This document shows, in pieces, positions 1-9,244 of a stretch of DNA of 64,000 nt (within the stretch, counting starts at the first letter, position 1; each line of letters opens with the position of its first letter). The stretch comes from Thiomicrorhabdus sp041583835 (GTDB taxonomy: Bacteria > Pseudomonadota > Gammaproteobacteria > Thiomicrospirales > Thiomicrospiraceae). The notes beneath the pieces are model-generated. The model saw only the letters and a list, made by a program, of their open reading frames with translations. It was not told the origin of the DNA and made no database searches. The position numbers and the translations under genes are program-made. Location of the stretch: the NCBI RefSeq assembly GCF_041583835.1, contig NZ_JBFHFC010000006.1, forward strand, positions 86,743 through 150,742, written 5' to 3'.

Positions 1-218
1 ACCAAAAATTGAATTGTAACCCCAATACCGACTACTCGCTTCAGCCGCCAAACCGATTGAAAATCCTGCCAACGTAAGGTAAACCCCATTCCCAACATGA
101 CTGCCATTAATAACGGAACGATCCACCCTTTCAGATCCGCGAACACTTGCGGAGAATAAAATGCAATGATAGAGAACAGCAGAGCCCATAAGGGAAAAAG
201 AATTGTAATTCGTTGCAC
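1..218 (-). CDS. Bile acid:sodium symporter (BASS) family protein, N-terminal fragment
   Basis: This reads from a GTG at 218 (GAGGA lies 9 bases upstream) and runs off the left edge, so only about 72 N-terminal residues are visible. They hold two hydrophobic segments, the first PLWALLFSIIAFYSPQVFA, the second around IVPLLMAVMLGMGFTL, followed by a DF pair and a basic stretch. The order PLW..P..F..L...I.PLL..MLGMG.TL..DF is typical of the N-terminus of BASS/SBF transporters, inner-membrane sodium-coupled carriers of organic anions. The substrate cannot be told from this part. Family call is by pattern only. Confidence 0.7.
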   Translation of the reverse strand, partial: MQRITILFPLWALLFSIIAFYSPQVFADLKGWIVPLLMAVMLGMGFTLRWQDFQSVWRLKRVVGIGVTIQFL

Positions 219-242
219 AGTACCAGTCCTCAAAACGGAATT

Positions 243-271
243 AAAAAACCCAACAAGTCTGTTGGGTTTTA
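243..271 (-). terminator. Rho-independent terminator after the DUF445 gene
   Basis: Inverted repeat AAAACCCAACA / TGTTGGGTTTT with a 4-base loop. Read on the minus strand it ends in a T run, as expected for the gene that stops at 299. It separates that gene from the BASS gene that starts at 218. Confidence 0.8.
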
Positions 272-298
272 GTTGGGTTTTAACTTGCTTATCGAAGA

Positions 299-1018
299 TT
301 AGAATTGGATATAGCTTGAGACCAAAGCGGAGATCAAACCGATCAGGCCGCCGAACACACCACCCCAGACTACCAGCCAACCTAGATGCTCTTTAATCAT
401 CTGTTGTACCATTTGCTTGACCAGTTGCGGCGTCAATTCCGCTAGGCGGGCATCGATAATCTCTTCGATTTTTGCTTGAATGTCGGACATCACATCCGGC
501 TGATCTACCTCGTCTTGCAACAACTTTAGAAATTTTTCGTCTTCCGTCATTTCGATCAATGCGGTTTTCATATTGCTGACAAACGGTTCTTTAAGCGGAT
601 TCAAGGCATCCGCCCCGCCAAACATTCCCAACATGCTTCCAAATGACGAATTCATGATTACTTGCACCAACTTATCGAAAGCCGGCGTCAGATCAACCTT
701 CTCGATAACTGGAGAAAGTTTCAGGTGGGTATGAAGTTGCGGCTGTCCGCTGACAAAACGGTCAATGTTTTCCTGGTTGAAAAACTGTTGCATCATCAAT
801 TCTCTAATCGCCGTTTTAAACGCTTCGAAACGATTGGGAATAACACCGGAACCATACAGCCCGGGGACTTTCTCAAACAACATGTAAATCGCCAACCAGT
901 TCGTCAACGCGCCCGACAAAGCGAACAAGCCTGTCCAAAACATCAGTGAATTCGAAAATAAGATACCGGCCAGAAGTAAAACACTCGCCAGCAAATTGGT
1001 AATCAAACTTTTATTCAT
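299..1018 (-). CDS. DUF445 family membrane protein
   Basis: A 239-residue protein of the DUF445 family (YheB/YjiN-like), whose function is unknown. Two hydrophobic segments near the N-terminus (residues about 5-45) are followed by the family-typical stretch GALTNWLAIYMLFEKVPGLYG and then GVIPNRFEAFK. The middle is soluble and acidic, and one more hydrophobic segment ends the protein (GWLVVWGGVFGGLIGLISAL). This gives an inner-membrane protein anchored at both ends. It is monocistronic, with a terminator on its 3' side and a hairpin between it and acpS. Confidence 0.8.
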   Translation of the reverse strand: MNKSLITNLLASVLLLAGILFSNSLMFWTGLFALSGALTNWLAIYMLFEKVPGLYGSGVIPNRFEAFKTAIRELMMQQFFNQENIDRFVSGQPQLHTHLKLSPVIEKVDLTPAFDKLVQVIMNSSFGSMLGMFGGADALNPLKEPFVSNMKTALIEMTEDEKFLKLLQDEVDQPDVMSDIQAKIEEIIDARLAELTPQLVKQMVQQMIKEHLGWLVVWGGVFGGLIGLISALVSSYIQF

Positions 1019-1080
1019 TACAAAGTTCCATTAAAAATGATTCATCTACCACTTTGAAAGAGATTAAACCGCACAGAAAT

Positions 1081-1107
1081 AACCCCGTCCGATAATTTAA
1101 CGGGGTT
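1081..1107 (-). terminator. Probable terminator after acpS
   Basis: Inverted repeat AACCCCGT / ACGGGGTT with an 11-base loop between the acpS stop and the DUF445 start. The T tract on the minus strand is weak, so termination is only likely. Confidence 0.45.
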
Positions 1108-1135
1108 CAAGAATAACGCCGATTGTTCGTATCGG

Positions 1136-1516
1136 TTAACGGCTTTCCGCAATGGCAAATGCGACAGCATGCGTTTTCTCGTCGCTAACGCTGACCTGCC
1201 AATGCGTGATACCCAGCCTTTTTGCAGTTTGTTGGGCGACGCCATCCAACTCCAAGTACGGTTGTCCGCTAGGAGCGTTTTTGATGGTCATATCATGAAA
1301 CGACACACCTTGGGCAATACCGGTACCCAGCGCCTTCGAAACCGCTTCCTTTAATGCCCATCGCTTTGCCAGATAACGCTCCGGAAAACGATGCTGACTA
1401 AAACGCTGCCACTCCTGTTCGGAGAGTAAGCGCCGAGCAAACGCTTCGCCTTGGCGTTGATACACTTTGGCGATACGATCGACATCAACGATATCGGTTC
1501 CGATTCCAACAATCAC
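1136..1516 (-). CDS. acpS: Holo-[acyl-carrier-protein] synthase
   Basis: AcpS moves the 4'-phosphopantetheine group from CoA to a serine of acyl carrier protein, activating fatty-acid synthesis. The protein has the Mg-binding N-terminal motif GIGTDIVDVDRI and the second motif FPERYLAKRWALKEAVSKALGTG split across the usual positions. Length is 126 residues, normal for the family. I place the start at the GTG at 1516, because AGG lies 8 bases before it; the in-frame TTG at 1522 would sit too close to the same ribosome site. It follows pdxJ directly, as in many gammaproteobacteria. Confidence 0.95.
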   Translation of the reverse strand: MIVGIGTDIVDVDRIAKVYQRQGEAFARRLLSEQEWQRFSQHRFPERYLAKRWALKEAVSKALGTGIAQGVSFHDMTIKNAPSGQPYLELDGVAQQTAKRLGITHWQVSVSDEKTHAVAFAIAESR

Positions 1517-1525
1517 GCTCAATAC

Positions 1526-2275
1526 CTAATCGTTCAAATACGCTTGCTGACGCGCTTCTACCATCAGACGTTTCATTTCGCGAATGGCTTCCGGCAATCC
1601 TGAAAATACCGCTTGCGCAATGATGGCATGCCCGATATTCAACTCTTCAATCTCTTTGATAGCGGCAATCGCCTGTACGTTATGATAGTGCAAACCGTGT
1701 CCGGCATTAACCACCAAGCCCAAACGGGTCGCATATTCCGCAGCATGGCGGATACGTTGCAACTCTTCGGCGACTTCGTTCGGTTTTTCCAATTCTGCAT
1801 ACGTTCCGGTATGCAGTTCGATGACCGGCGCTCCGACTTCTTTGGCCGCTTCGATCTGTCTTTCGTCCGGATCGATAAACAATGACACTCGGCATCCGGC
1901 TTCGGCAAGACGGCTGCAAACTTCGGTCAACCACTCTTTTTGCCCGGCGACATCCAAACCGCCCTCGGTCGTCAACTCTTCGCGCTTTTCCGGAACCAAA
2001 CACACGTCTTCCGGTTCATATTGGCAGGCGATATTGACCATCTCTTCGGTCGCCGCCATTTCCAAATTCACTTTGGTCTGACGCATTGCCGAAATCTTCG
2101 CTACGTCTTCGTCCTGAATATGACGGCGATCTTCGCGAAGATGCAAAGTGATACTGTCGGCTCCGGCCATTTCTGCATCCAGTGCAGCCTTGATAGGATC
2201 GGGATAGCGTGTACCTCTGGCTTGTCTTAAGGTGGCCACGTGATCAATATTCAATCCTAAAAAAATAGGCGACAT
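1526..2275 (-). CDS. pdxJ: Pyridoxine 5'-phosphate synthase
   Basis: PdxJ condenses 1-deoxyxylulose 5-phosphate with 3-amino-2-oxopropyl phosphate to give pyridoxine 5'-phosphate, the last ring-forming step of DXP-dependent vitamin B6 synthesis. The N-terminus LGLNIDHVATLRQARGT, the segment SITLHLREDRRHI, and the C-terminal NAGHGLHYHN and GHAIIAQAVFSGL are all intact. The start is the ATG at 2275 with GGAGA 9 bases upstream; an upstream in-frame start would add 17 residues not found in the family. Length 249 residues. It lies between recO and acpS in the lepA-to-acpS block. Confidence 0.96.
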   Translation of the reverse strand: MSPIFLGLNIDHVATLRQARGTRYPDPIKAALDAEMAGADSITLHLREDRRHIQDEDVAKISAMRQTKVNLEMAATEEMVNIACQYEPEDVCLVPEKREELTTEGGLDVAGQKEWLTEVCSRLAEAGCRVSLFIDPDERQIEAAKEVGAPVIELHTGTYAELEKPNEVAEELQRIRHAAEYATRLGLVVNAGHGLHYHNVQAIAAIKEIEELNIGHAIIAQAVFSGLPEAIREMKRLMVEARQQAYLND

Positions 2276-2326
2276 AAAATTTTCTCCAAAACGATAATAA
2301 CAATAGGTAACTAAACCGACCGCCAA

Positions 2327-3049
2327 TCAGCGAAACAACTGACGGGCCAGAATCGGTTTGGAACCCAAATACAATTTTAATACATGACGCAATAAACGCT
2401 TCCATACAGGAAGGCATTGTTCGCAAAACTGCAAACGCGACAATTTCAATAAACACTCACCGGAAATCAAGACACCGTTTCCGCTAACTTCTTCATCGCT
2501 GGTAGGGTAAGCCCCCATTTCCGGATAGAAAAGATAGTTCAAATCAGGTTGAATCGGATTATGCTGAGCGTCGGACTCGCAATTCAAATTCAACCCCATC
2601 GCTTCCAGCAATTGAAACTCGAACTGGCGTAACACCCAAGCCTGCTCAATTCTATTTTGACTGCGCAATAACGCAAACAGTGCCTGTTCGTAATGATCGA
2701 ATAACGTATCCACCGCCACGCCGTTATAGAGCAGACGATAAAGGATTTCATTCAAATACAAACCGCAAAAACTGCTTTCGGCTTCCAGAGGAAACCGTAA
2801 GGTATCAGCCTCAAAAGCCCTTAAAGAAACCAAGTCGGAAGACGCATTGGGCTTTTCCCGCCACTCCACCAAGAGTTTTTGAAAAGGTTGTAAAATCGCC
2901 CCTTTAGAGGCCGAACGTTTAGTTTTGCTTCGCGCGCCCTTAATGACGGCATTAAGCTTGCCGTGATCCGGCGTTAGCAATGTCGCTATGACACTGGTTT
3001 CGCGATAAGGACGGCTATGTAAAATATAAGCGGGCTGGCAAACGTCCAT
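2327..3049 (-). CDS. recO: DNA repair protein RecO
   Basis: RecO works with RecR to load RecA on SSB-coated gaps in the RecF pathway. The N-terminal OB-fold starts with AYILHSRPYRETSVIATLLT and continues with G.L.AVIKGARS, and the C-terminal part is helical (RQFEFQLLEAMGLNLN). No zinc-finger cysteine set is evident, as in gammaproteobacterial RecO. The 240-residue length is normal. It sits 26 bases after era and 51 bases before pdxJ, so it is probably co-transcribed. Confidence 0.93.
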   Translation of the reverse strand: MDVCQPAYILHSRPYRETSVIATLLTPDHGKLNAVIKGARSKTKRSASKGAILQPFQKLLVEWREKPNASSDLVSLRAFEADTLRFPLEAESSFCGLYLNEILYRLLYNGVAVDTLFDHYEQALFALLRSQNRIEQAWVLRQFEFQLLEAMGLNLNCESDAQHNPIQPDLNYLFYPEMGAYPTSDEEVSGNGVLISGECLLKLSRLQFCEQCLPVWKRLLRHVLKLYLGSKPILARQLFR

Positions 3050-3075
3050 CTGTCCGATCTGCGGAATGAATTGAA

Positions 3076-4035
3076 TTAACGACTGTAATCGTCGTTATAC
3101 CCTAAACTGGCCAAGGCTCGTGCATCGTCGGACCAGTTCTCTTTTACCTTAACCCACAATTCCAAGTGAACACGACTGTCCATTAAGGCAATCAAGTCTT
3201 TACGGGCCTGGGTTCCCATTTTCTTGATCACTTCGCCCTTGTTACCGATAACGATTTTCTTTTGCCCCGGACGTTCCACCAGAATCAGAGCATGAATCAC
3301 CCAACGTTCTTCCTGCTCGTCATATTTAAATTCTTCGATTTCAACCGTCGCACCATAAGGCACTTCTTCACCCAAAGTACGCATTAACTTTTCTCGGATT
3401 ATCTCGGAAGCCAAGAAACGGGTCGAGCGGTCGGTGATATCGTCCTCCGGAAAGATTGCAGGCTGCTGCGGAATGAACTTCAAAACCTCGGCCACAATTC
3501 GATCCAGACCATTCTTTTGATAAGCGGAAACCGGAATCAACGTGACCATGTCGACTTTCTCGCCGATCATCTGTAAGAACGGGAATAATTCTTCCTTTTT
3601 CTTAATCTTGTCGATTTTATTAACGACGACGATCACCGGAACATTCACGTTTTTAAGTTTATTGGCAACCGCCTGATCTTCCTGCGACCAACGTCCCGCC
3701 TCAACCACAAACAAAATCACGTCAACATCGGCAAACGCACTGTTGGCAGTACGATTCATGTAATCGTTGATACTCTTCTGTCCGCCCAGGTGCATACCCG
3801 GAGTATCGACGTACACGATCTGATAAGTATCCGTGGTATGAATTCCGTGAATACGATGACGTGTAGTTTGAGGTTTGTGTGACGTAATGCTCAGTTTCTG
3901 TCCGAGCAGCTCGTTCATGATGGTGGATTTGCCCACATTAGGGCGTCCGATAACGGCAGCAAAACCGGATTGAAAATCGGTTTGGCTTGGCTCAGTCAAT
4001 TGATCTGAACTCTGGTTTAAATCCGAAATATCCAT
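3076..4035 (-). CDS. era: GTPase Era
   Basis: Era is a GTPase that binds the 3' end of 16S rRNA and helps assemble the 30S subunit. The G1 motif GRPNVGKST, switch G3 DTPGMH, G4 NKID and G5 SAYQKNG are present, followed by a C-terminal KH domain (VIGNKGEVIKKMGTQARKDL). Length is 319 residues; the first 25, rich in Ser and Gln, are an extension beyond the usual start. The ATG at 4035 has AAGG upstream. It follows rnc by about 100 bases in the conserved order lepB-rnc-era-recO. Confidence 0.97.
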   Translation of the reverse strand: MDISDLNQSSDQLTEPSQTDFQSGFAAVIGRPNVGKSTIMNELLGQKLSITSHKPQTTRHRIHGIHTTDTYQIVYVDTPGMHLGGQKSINDYMNRTANSAFADVDVILFVVEAGRWSQEDQAVANKLKNVNVPVIVVVNKIDKIKKKEELFPFLQMIGEKVDMVTLIPVSAYQKNGLDRIVAEVLKFIPQQPAIFPEDDITDRSTRFLASEIIREKLMRTLGEEVPYGATVEIEEFKYDEQEERWVIHALILVERPGQKKIVIGNKGEVIKKMGTQARKDLIALMDSRVHLELWVKVKENWSDDARALASLGYNDDYSR

Positions 4036-4137
4036 TTTAAATGCCTTCTATAACAACGTATGTATTTGATGTGCATGAAAAACCTGTCACAAAAGCAGGC
4101 AATTCACGTCTTGAACTGAATAGGATTACTGTAAAAA

Positions 4138-4848
4138 TTATTGATTTTCCAACGCTTCCAAAGCGATTTCCGCCGCTTTTTGTTCCGCTTTACGACGACT
4201 GGATGCCGTGGCTTCAAATTTGGTATTTAACTTGGCCACATAACAAGACACAGTGAAATCTTGTGCATGTGCCGCACCGTTGACGCTGATAATGCTGTAT
4301 TCGGGAAGCGGTTCCTGTCTTGACTGCAACCACTCCTGCAAACGCGTTTTCGGGTCCTTGCCGATCTTACTCGGATCCAGCTCCTGAAGACGTTTTTCAT
4401 AAAAACGATTCACCAACTCGCGACAAGCATCCAATCCGCCGTCTTCATAAACCGCGGCGATGATCGCTTCGACACTGTCGGCAATAATCGAATTGCGACG
4501 GAAACCGCCACTTTTCAATTCGCCGGGACCCAATACCAGATAATCGCTAAGCTCGTATTCTTTACCGATGACCGCCAACGTATCACCTTTCACCAGGTGC
4601 GCGCGAACCCGGCTCATATCTCCTTCCGGTAGCTTGGTGAATTGATGGAATAACACATCCGCAATCATAAAGTTAACCAGGCTATCACCCAAAAACTCTA
4701 AACGTTCATTGTTTTTCGCACCCACGCTACGGTGAGTCAATGCGTTTTGCAAAAACTCGATGTTATTGAATTGATAACCCAGTTTTTTTGACAATTGTTG
4801 AAGTTTTGACTGACGCTCTACACTCAATGAAGCAGATTGATCTTTCAT
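4138..4848 (-). CDS. rnc: Ribonuclease III
   Basis: RNase III cuts double-stranded RNA in rRNA precursors and some mRNAs. The signature NERLEFLGDSLVNFMIAD, with its catalytic acidic residues, is followed by the second acidic site SVEAIIAAVYEDGG, then a C-terminal dsRNA-binding domain (DPKTRLQEWLQ to EATASSRRKAEQKAAEIAL). The ATG at 4848 overlaps the lepB end (stop at 4851-4853) closely, so the two are probably translationally coupled; a GTG two codons upstream is an alternative start. Confidence 0.97.
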   Translation of the reverse strand: MKDQSASLSVERQSKLQQLSKKLGYQFNNIEFLQNALTHRSVGAKNNERLEFLGDSLVNFMIADVLFHQFTKLPEGDMSRVRAHLVKGDTLAVIGKEYELSDYLVLGPGELKSGGFRRNSIIADSVEAIIAAVYEDGGLDACRELVNRFYEKRLQELDPSKIGKDPKTRLQEWLQSRQEPLPEYSIISVNGAAHAQDFTVSCYVAKLNTKFEATASSRRKAEQKAAEIALEALENQ

Positions 4849-4850
4849 AA

Positions 4851-5621
4851 TCACTCAATCCCTTTCCCAAGTCGATTCAGGTGGATGCCGTTGTCCCAGT
4901 TCATCCAAATACCAAACGCTCGACCTTTTAAGTTTTTCTCAGGTACAAAGCCCCAGAAACGACTGTCGTTACTGTGATCGCGATTATCGCCCATAACGAA
5001 ATAATGCCCTTCGGGAACCGTAATGGTATCCATGTCATGACTGACCTTATCCATATCGTGCAATACCTGATAATGATGACCGTTATCCATGGTTTCAATC
5101 ACAATATTGGCACCGTTCATCACTGCACCGGAATCATTGCCTAGATACTTACCGTCCGTTTGTTGACCAATCGGCTTACCGTTTACAAACACCGTGCGTT
5201 CGATATAAGTAATCTTATCGCCCGGCAGACCGATAATGCGTTTGATGTAATCGACATCCGGATCTTTAGGGTAACTGAAAACAACCACATCACCACGTTG
5301 CGGTTCGCCAATCGGAATGATTTTAGTCTGGGTAACAGGCAACTTAATCCCGTACGAGAACTTGCTGACCGCAATAAAATCACCGATTTCCAGTGTCGGA
5401 TACATAGAACCGGACGGAATTCTAAACGGCTCGATTACAAACGAACGCAGAATCAAAACCACCAGAAAAACTGGAAACAACGAACGGGAATACTCGATCA
5501 ACAACGGTTCTCTTTCCGTCGTCAAAGCACCTTCACGCTTAGGGCGCCAAACGAGTCGATCCACATAAACAATCACACCGGTCACCGCAGTAACGATGAC
5601 TAAAATCAACTCAAAACTCAT
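4851..5621 (-). CDS. lepB: Signal peptidase I
   Basis: LepB removes signal peptides from exported proteins at the outer face of the inner membrane. There are two N-terminal membrane segments (about residues 2-20 and 48-65), the catalytic serine in PSGSMYPTL, the catalytic lysine in DYIKRIIGLPGD, and the box E sequence GDNRDHSNDSRFWG. Length 256, a compact version of the E. coli enzyme (324 residues). Its ATG overlaps the lepA stop in a TAATG arrangement, so translation is probably coupled. Confidence 0.96.
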   Translation of the reverse strand: MSFELILVIVTAVTGVIVYVDRLVWRPKREGALTTEREPLLIEYSRSLFPVFLVVLILRSFVIEPFRIPSGSMYPTLEIGDFIAVSKFSYGIKLPVTQTKIIPIGEPQRGDVVVFSYPKDPDVDYIKRIIGLPGDKITYIERTVFVNGKPIGQQTDGKYLGNDSGAVMNGANIVIETMDNGHHYQVLHDMDKVSHDMDTITVPEGHYFVMGDNRDHSNDSRFWGFVPEKNLKGRAFGIWMNWDNGIHLNRLGKGIE

Positions 5622-7429
5622 TAGGACTCCCCTCCTGTATCCAGAATAGCCAAGAACGCTTCTTGCGGTAATTCAACACTACCGATCGACTTCATGCGCT
5701 TCTTACCTTCTTTCTGTTTTTGTAATAATTTCTTCTTACGCGAGACGTCCCCACCGTAACACTTCGCCGTTACATTTTTACGCAATGCCTTAACATTCGT
5801 ACGCCCGATGATTTTAGCACCAATCGCCGCTTGAATCGCCACATCGAACATTTGACGCGGGATGACTTCTCGTAATTTCTCGATAATCACCTTACCGCGT
5901 TGAACGGCAAAGTTACGGTGAACGATAACCGCTAAAGCGTCCACTGGCTCACCGTTAATCAAGAAGTCCATTCTAACCAGGTCGTCCGCCTGGAAGCGTT
6001 TGAATTCATAATCCATCGAAGCGTAACCGCGGCTACAGGATTTTAAACGATCAAAGAAATCCAAGACAACTTCGTTCAACGGCAGTTCGTAGTTAATGGA
6101 AACCTGACCACCTGAATATTGCATATCCTTTTGCACACCGCGTTTTTCAATACACAGTTTCATCACCGCACCGACATACTCCTGCGGTACAAGGATATTC
6201 GCCTGAATAATCGGCTCTCGAATTTCTGCAATGATACTCGGATCCGGCAGTTCGGACGGATTATCAATTTTAAGCGTCTCACCCTTCTTGGTCAGCAACT
6301 CATAAACTACCGTCGGCGCCGTCGTGATCAGATCCAGATCATACTCACGTTCCAAACGCTCCTGGATGATCTCCATGTGCAACATGCCCAGGAAACCACA
6401 ACGGAAACCGAAACCTAAGGCTTCCGAAGTTTCCGGTTCAAAGTGAAGCGCGGCGTCGTTCAATCGAAGTTTACGTAAAGCTTCGCGTAGATCTTCATAG
6501 TCTTCGGAACTGATCGGGAACAATCCTGCAAAAACGCGTGGTTGTGCAGGTTTGAAGCCCGGTAACGGCTCGACTTCCGGTCTTGCCGCATCCGCTAGAG
6601 TATCACCGACCGGTGCACCGTCGATATCCTTAATACCCGAAATGACATACCCTACTTCTCCGGCCGACAAAAACGGCTTGGAAGTGCGTTTAGGTGTAAA
6701 AATCCCAACATCATCAACCAAATATTCTTCTTTGGTCGACATTACTTTCATTTTGGTTTTCTTACCGATCTTACCGTCAATGACTCGAACCAATGAGACG
6801 ACCCCCAGATAGTTATCGAACCAAGAATCGATAATCAACGCTTTTAAAGGGGCATCCGGATCACCTTCCGGTGGCGGAATTTTGCTGACGATCTCTTCCA
6901 ACGTCTCTTCGATCCCAATCCCCGCTTTCGCACTGGCACGCACGGCATCGACGGCTTCAATACCGATAATCTCTTCAACCTCTTCGATGACTCTCTCCGG
7001 ATCGGCTGCCGGCAAATCGATCTTATTCAGCACCACCAACACTTCCAGACCTTGTTCGATTGCGGTATAACAGTTGGCGACCGTCTGAGCTTCAACACCT
7101 TGCGAAGCATCTACGACTAACAAAGCCCCTTCACAAGCGGCCAATGAACGCGATACTTCATAAGAGAAGTCAACGTGGCCGGGCGTATCGATGAAATTCA
7201 ACTGATAGGTATTGCCGTCTTTAGCTTTGTAATTGAGCGTTACACTCTGCGCCTTGATGGTAATGCCGCGCTCGCGTTCGATATCCATTGAATCCAAGAC
7301 CTGAGCGGACATTTCCCGATCAGTCAATCCACCGCACAAATGAATAAAGCGATCGGCAATGGTCGATTTACCATGATCGATATGAGCGATAATTGAAAAA
7401 TTTCGAATCAATTTTAAGGCGTCTGACAT
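5621..7429 (-). CDS. lepA: Elongation factor 4 (LepA)
   Basis: LepA is a ribosome-dependent GTPase that can back-translocate stalled ribosomes and affects initiation and 30S assembly. G motifs are AHIDHGKST, DTPGHVDF, NKIDLP and SAKAG. It has the translation-factor domains II and III, and the LepA-only C-terminal domain ending in SRKKKLLQKQKEGKKRMK and a GS-containing tail. The 602-residue length matches the family. GGAG lies 8 bases before the ATG. It heads the block running to acpS, with a terminator separating it from degP. Confidence 0.98.
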   Translation of the reverse strand: MSDALKLIRNFSIIAHIDHGKSTIADRFIHLCGGLTDREMSAQVLDSMDIERERGITIKAQSVTLNYKAKDGNTYQLNFIDTPGHVDFSYEVSRSLAACEGALLVVDASQGVEAQTVANCYTAIEQGLEVLVVLNKIDLPAADPERVIEEVEEIIGIEAVDAVRASAKAGIGIEETLEEIVSKIPPPEGDPDAPLKALIIDSWFDNYLGVVSLVRVIDGKIGKKTKMKVMSTKEEYLVDDVGIFTPKRTSKPFLSAGEVGYVISGIKDIDGAPVGDTLADAARPEVEPLPGFKPAQPRVFAGLFPISSEDYEDLREALRKLRLNDAALHFEPETSEALGFGFRCGFLGMLHMEIIQERLEREYDLDLITTAPTVVYELLTKKGETLKIDNPSELPDPSIIAEIREPIIQANILVPQEYVGAVMKLCIEKRGVQKDMQYSGGQVSINYELPLNEVVLDFFDRLKSCSRGYASMDYEFKRFQADDLVRMDFLINGEPVDALAVIVHRNFAVQRGKVIIEKLREVIPRQMFDVAIQAAIGAKIIGRTNVKALRKNVTAKCYGGDVSRKKKLLQKQKEGKKRMKSIGSVELPQEAFLAILDTGGES

Positions 7430-7500
7430 TTAAGCTCCAACAATAAACAAGGTGCGCTATCCTCTAAATCCATTCTCGGTATTTAGGAATTTTATGCTAC

Positions 7501-7526
7501 AAAAAAAGGGGCTGGCAGCCCCTTTC
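7501..7526 (-). terminator. Rho-independent terminator after degP
   Basis: Stem AAAGGGGCTG / CAGCCCCTTT with a very short loop, followed on the minus strand by seven T. It ends the rseC-degP transcript and isolates lepA, whose promoter should lie in the roughly 70 bases between here and 7429. Confidence 0.85.
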
Positions 7527-7674
7527 TCCTCTTCACTTTGTGTACTATTCAGATTAAAAAGTGGAGAGGATACGGTTCAAAATCTAATGGTAGCGTATTT
7601 TACGATAAATTCGCCCTTTACGCAGAGATAAATCACATAGATTTCAAGCCTTTCATCTCCATTTAACGCCGACT

Positions 7675-9153
7675 TTATTTACCGACGACCAACGGTAAAA
7701 ACAGTGAGCGTTTATTGCGCACCACTCTTACCGGTAAAGATCGGCCGGCAGGCGCCTGCTTTAGAATCTGGCGCAAAGAATCGACATTCTTGACCGGTTG
7801 GAAATCGATGGTGACGATAATATCGCCCGGACGAATTCCCGCCTTGCTGGCCGCACCGTCACTGACGGAAAGTACTTTGACGCCGAATGGAATATTCAAA
7901 GCCTCAAGCTCGTCTTTTTCCAACGCTTCGACCACGGCACCCAAACGGTCATCCTGGAAGGCACCGCCATCCGCAGAAGCCACTTGCTCGGCCTTATCAA
8001 GTTCGGTCAATTTAACGGTAACCGTTACCTCTTTACCTTGACGCAACAACAACACTTTAATAGGTGTATCAATCTTGGCTACGCCCACCAAAGGCGGCAA
8101 GTCTGCAGATTTCTTAACTTTTTGGCCGTTAAATTCCAGAATAATATCTCCCGCACGAATACCGGCACGTTCTGCAGGCGTATCCGGATAGGTCTCGCCA
8201 ACCAACGCGCCCGTCGGCACTTCCATCCCGAACGACTTGGATAAATCGCTGGTGACTTCTTGAACCTGAACCCCCAAGAAACCGCGCGCAACCTTACCGC
8301 TGTCTTTCAACTGCGCGGCTACGTTCATCGCGATATCGATCGGAATCGAGAAAGACAAGCCCATGGAACCGCCGTTTTTGCTGTATATCTGAGAGTTGAT
8401 TCCCACAACCTCTCCGTTCAGATTAAACAACGGACCGCCAGAGTTACCAGGGTTAATGGACACATCGGTCTGAATAAACGGTACATAGGTATCGTCCGGC
8501 AACGAACGTCCGATCGCGCTGACAATACCGTGAGTCACCGTATAATCCAAACCGAACGGTTCACCAATCGCAAGCACCCACTGCCCAACCTTCAAATCTT
8601 TCGATGCACCGATTTTTGCAACCGGCAAATTATCCGCATCGATTTTCAATAAAGCGACGTCGCTTTTCGGATCGGTTCCAATAACCTTCGCTTTAAGCTC
8701 CTTACGGTCACGCATACGTACGACAATGTCATCCGCACCGTCGACCACGTGGTTGTTAGTCAAAATATATCCGTCTTTACTGATGATAAAACCGGAACCC
8801 AAAGAGTGCACTTCCTGTTGCGGCATCTGTTGCGGCAACGCTTCCTGTCTATCCCCGCCCGGAGCGCCTTGCCCCATACCCGGAATTCCGAAGAAGTAAC
8901 GCAACAAGTCTTCAGGCATTCCCTGGAACTGCGGAGGTCTTGCCTGCTTTACTTTTTTAGTGGTGCTGATATTAACGACAACCGGACTATTATCCGCCGC
9001 TAATTGAGAGAAATCCGGCAATCCATAATATTGCGCCGTCTTATCAACCGTGTTCTCTTTAACTTGCGGTTCATTGCTCGACATCGCATAGGGTGCTTGA
9101 ACCATAAACAGAAGACCTGTCATCACCCAGGCTAAAAAATAAACTTTTTTCAT
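7675..9153 (-). CDS. Periplasmic serine protease Do (DegP/MucD type)
   Basis: An envelope quality-control protease and chaperone. The start ATG at 9153 has AGGTAGGG upstream and gives a clear signal peptide (KKVYFLAWVMTGLLFMVQAPYA). The trypsin-like domain shows the catalytic triad in TNNHVV, SDVALLKI and GNSGGPL. Two PDZ domains follow (GFLGVQVQEV and GVKVLSVSDGAASKAGIRPGD). About 492 residues. Placement directly after rseC resembles mucC-mucD of Pseudomonas, so MucD is the closest named relative. An upstream ATG would add 25 basic and hydrophobic residues and is less likely. Confidence 0.93.
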   Translation of the reverse strand: MKKVYFLAWVMTGLLFMVQAPYAMSSNEPQVKENTVDKTAQYYGLPDFSQLAADNSPVVVNISTTKKVKQARPPQFQGMPEDLLRYFFGIPGMGQGAPGGDRQEALPQQMPQQEVHSLGSGFIISKDGYILTNNHVVDGADDIVVRMRDRKELKAKVIGTDPKSDVALLKIDADNLPVAKIGASKDLKVGQWVLAIGEPFGLDYTVTHGIVSAIGRSLPDDTYVPFIQTDVSINPGNSGGPLFNLNGEVVGINSQIYSKNGGSMGLSFSIPIDIAMNVAAQLKDSGKVARGFLGVQVQEVTSDLSKSFGMEVPTGALVGETYPDTPAERAGIRAGDIILEFNGQKVKKSADLPPLVGVAKIDTPIKVLLLRQGKEVTVTVKLTELDKAEQVASADGGAFQDDRLGAVVEALEKDELEALNIPFGVKVLSVSDGAASKAGIRPGDIIVTIDFQPVKNVDSLRQILKQAPAGRSLPVRVVRNKRSLFLPLVVGK

Positions 9154-9244
9154 ATTCCCTACCTTATCCATAAACCTAAGAAAATTTAATCGTACAAGAA
9201 AAAATCTCATAAAACTCTTAAAAAACACTTGAGAGATATTGTTC

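Noticed and set aside
166..396. Plus-strand open frame of 76 codons at the left end
   Set aside because: It crosses the terminator at 243-271 and two minus-strand genes; basic composition suggests an artefact.
5160..5603. Plus-strand open frame of 147 codons inside lepB
   Set aside because: Antisense to lepB with no ribosome site or family features.
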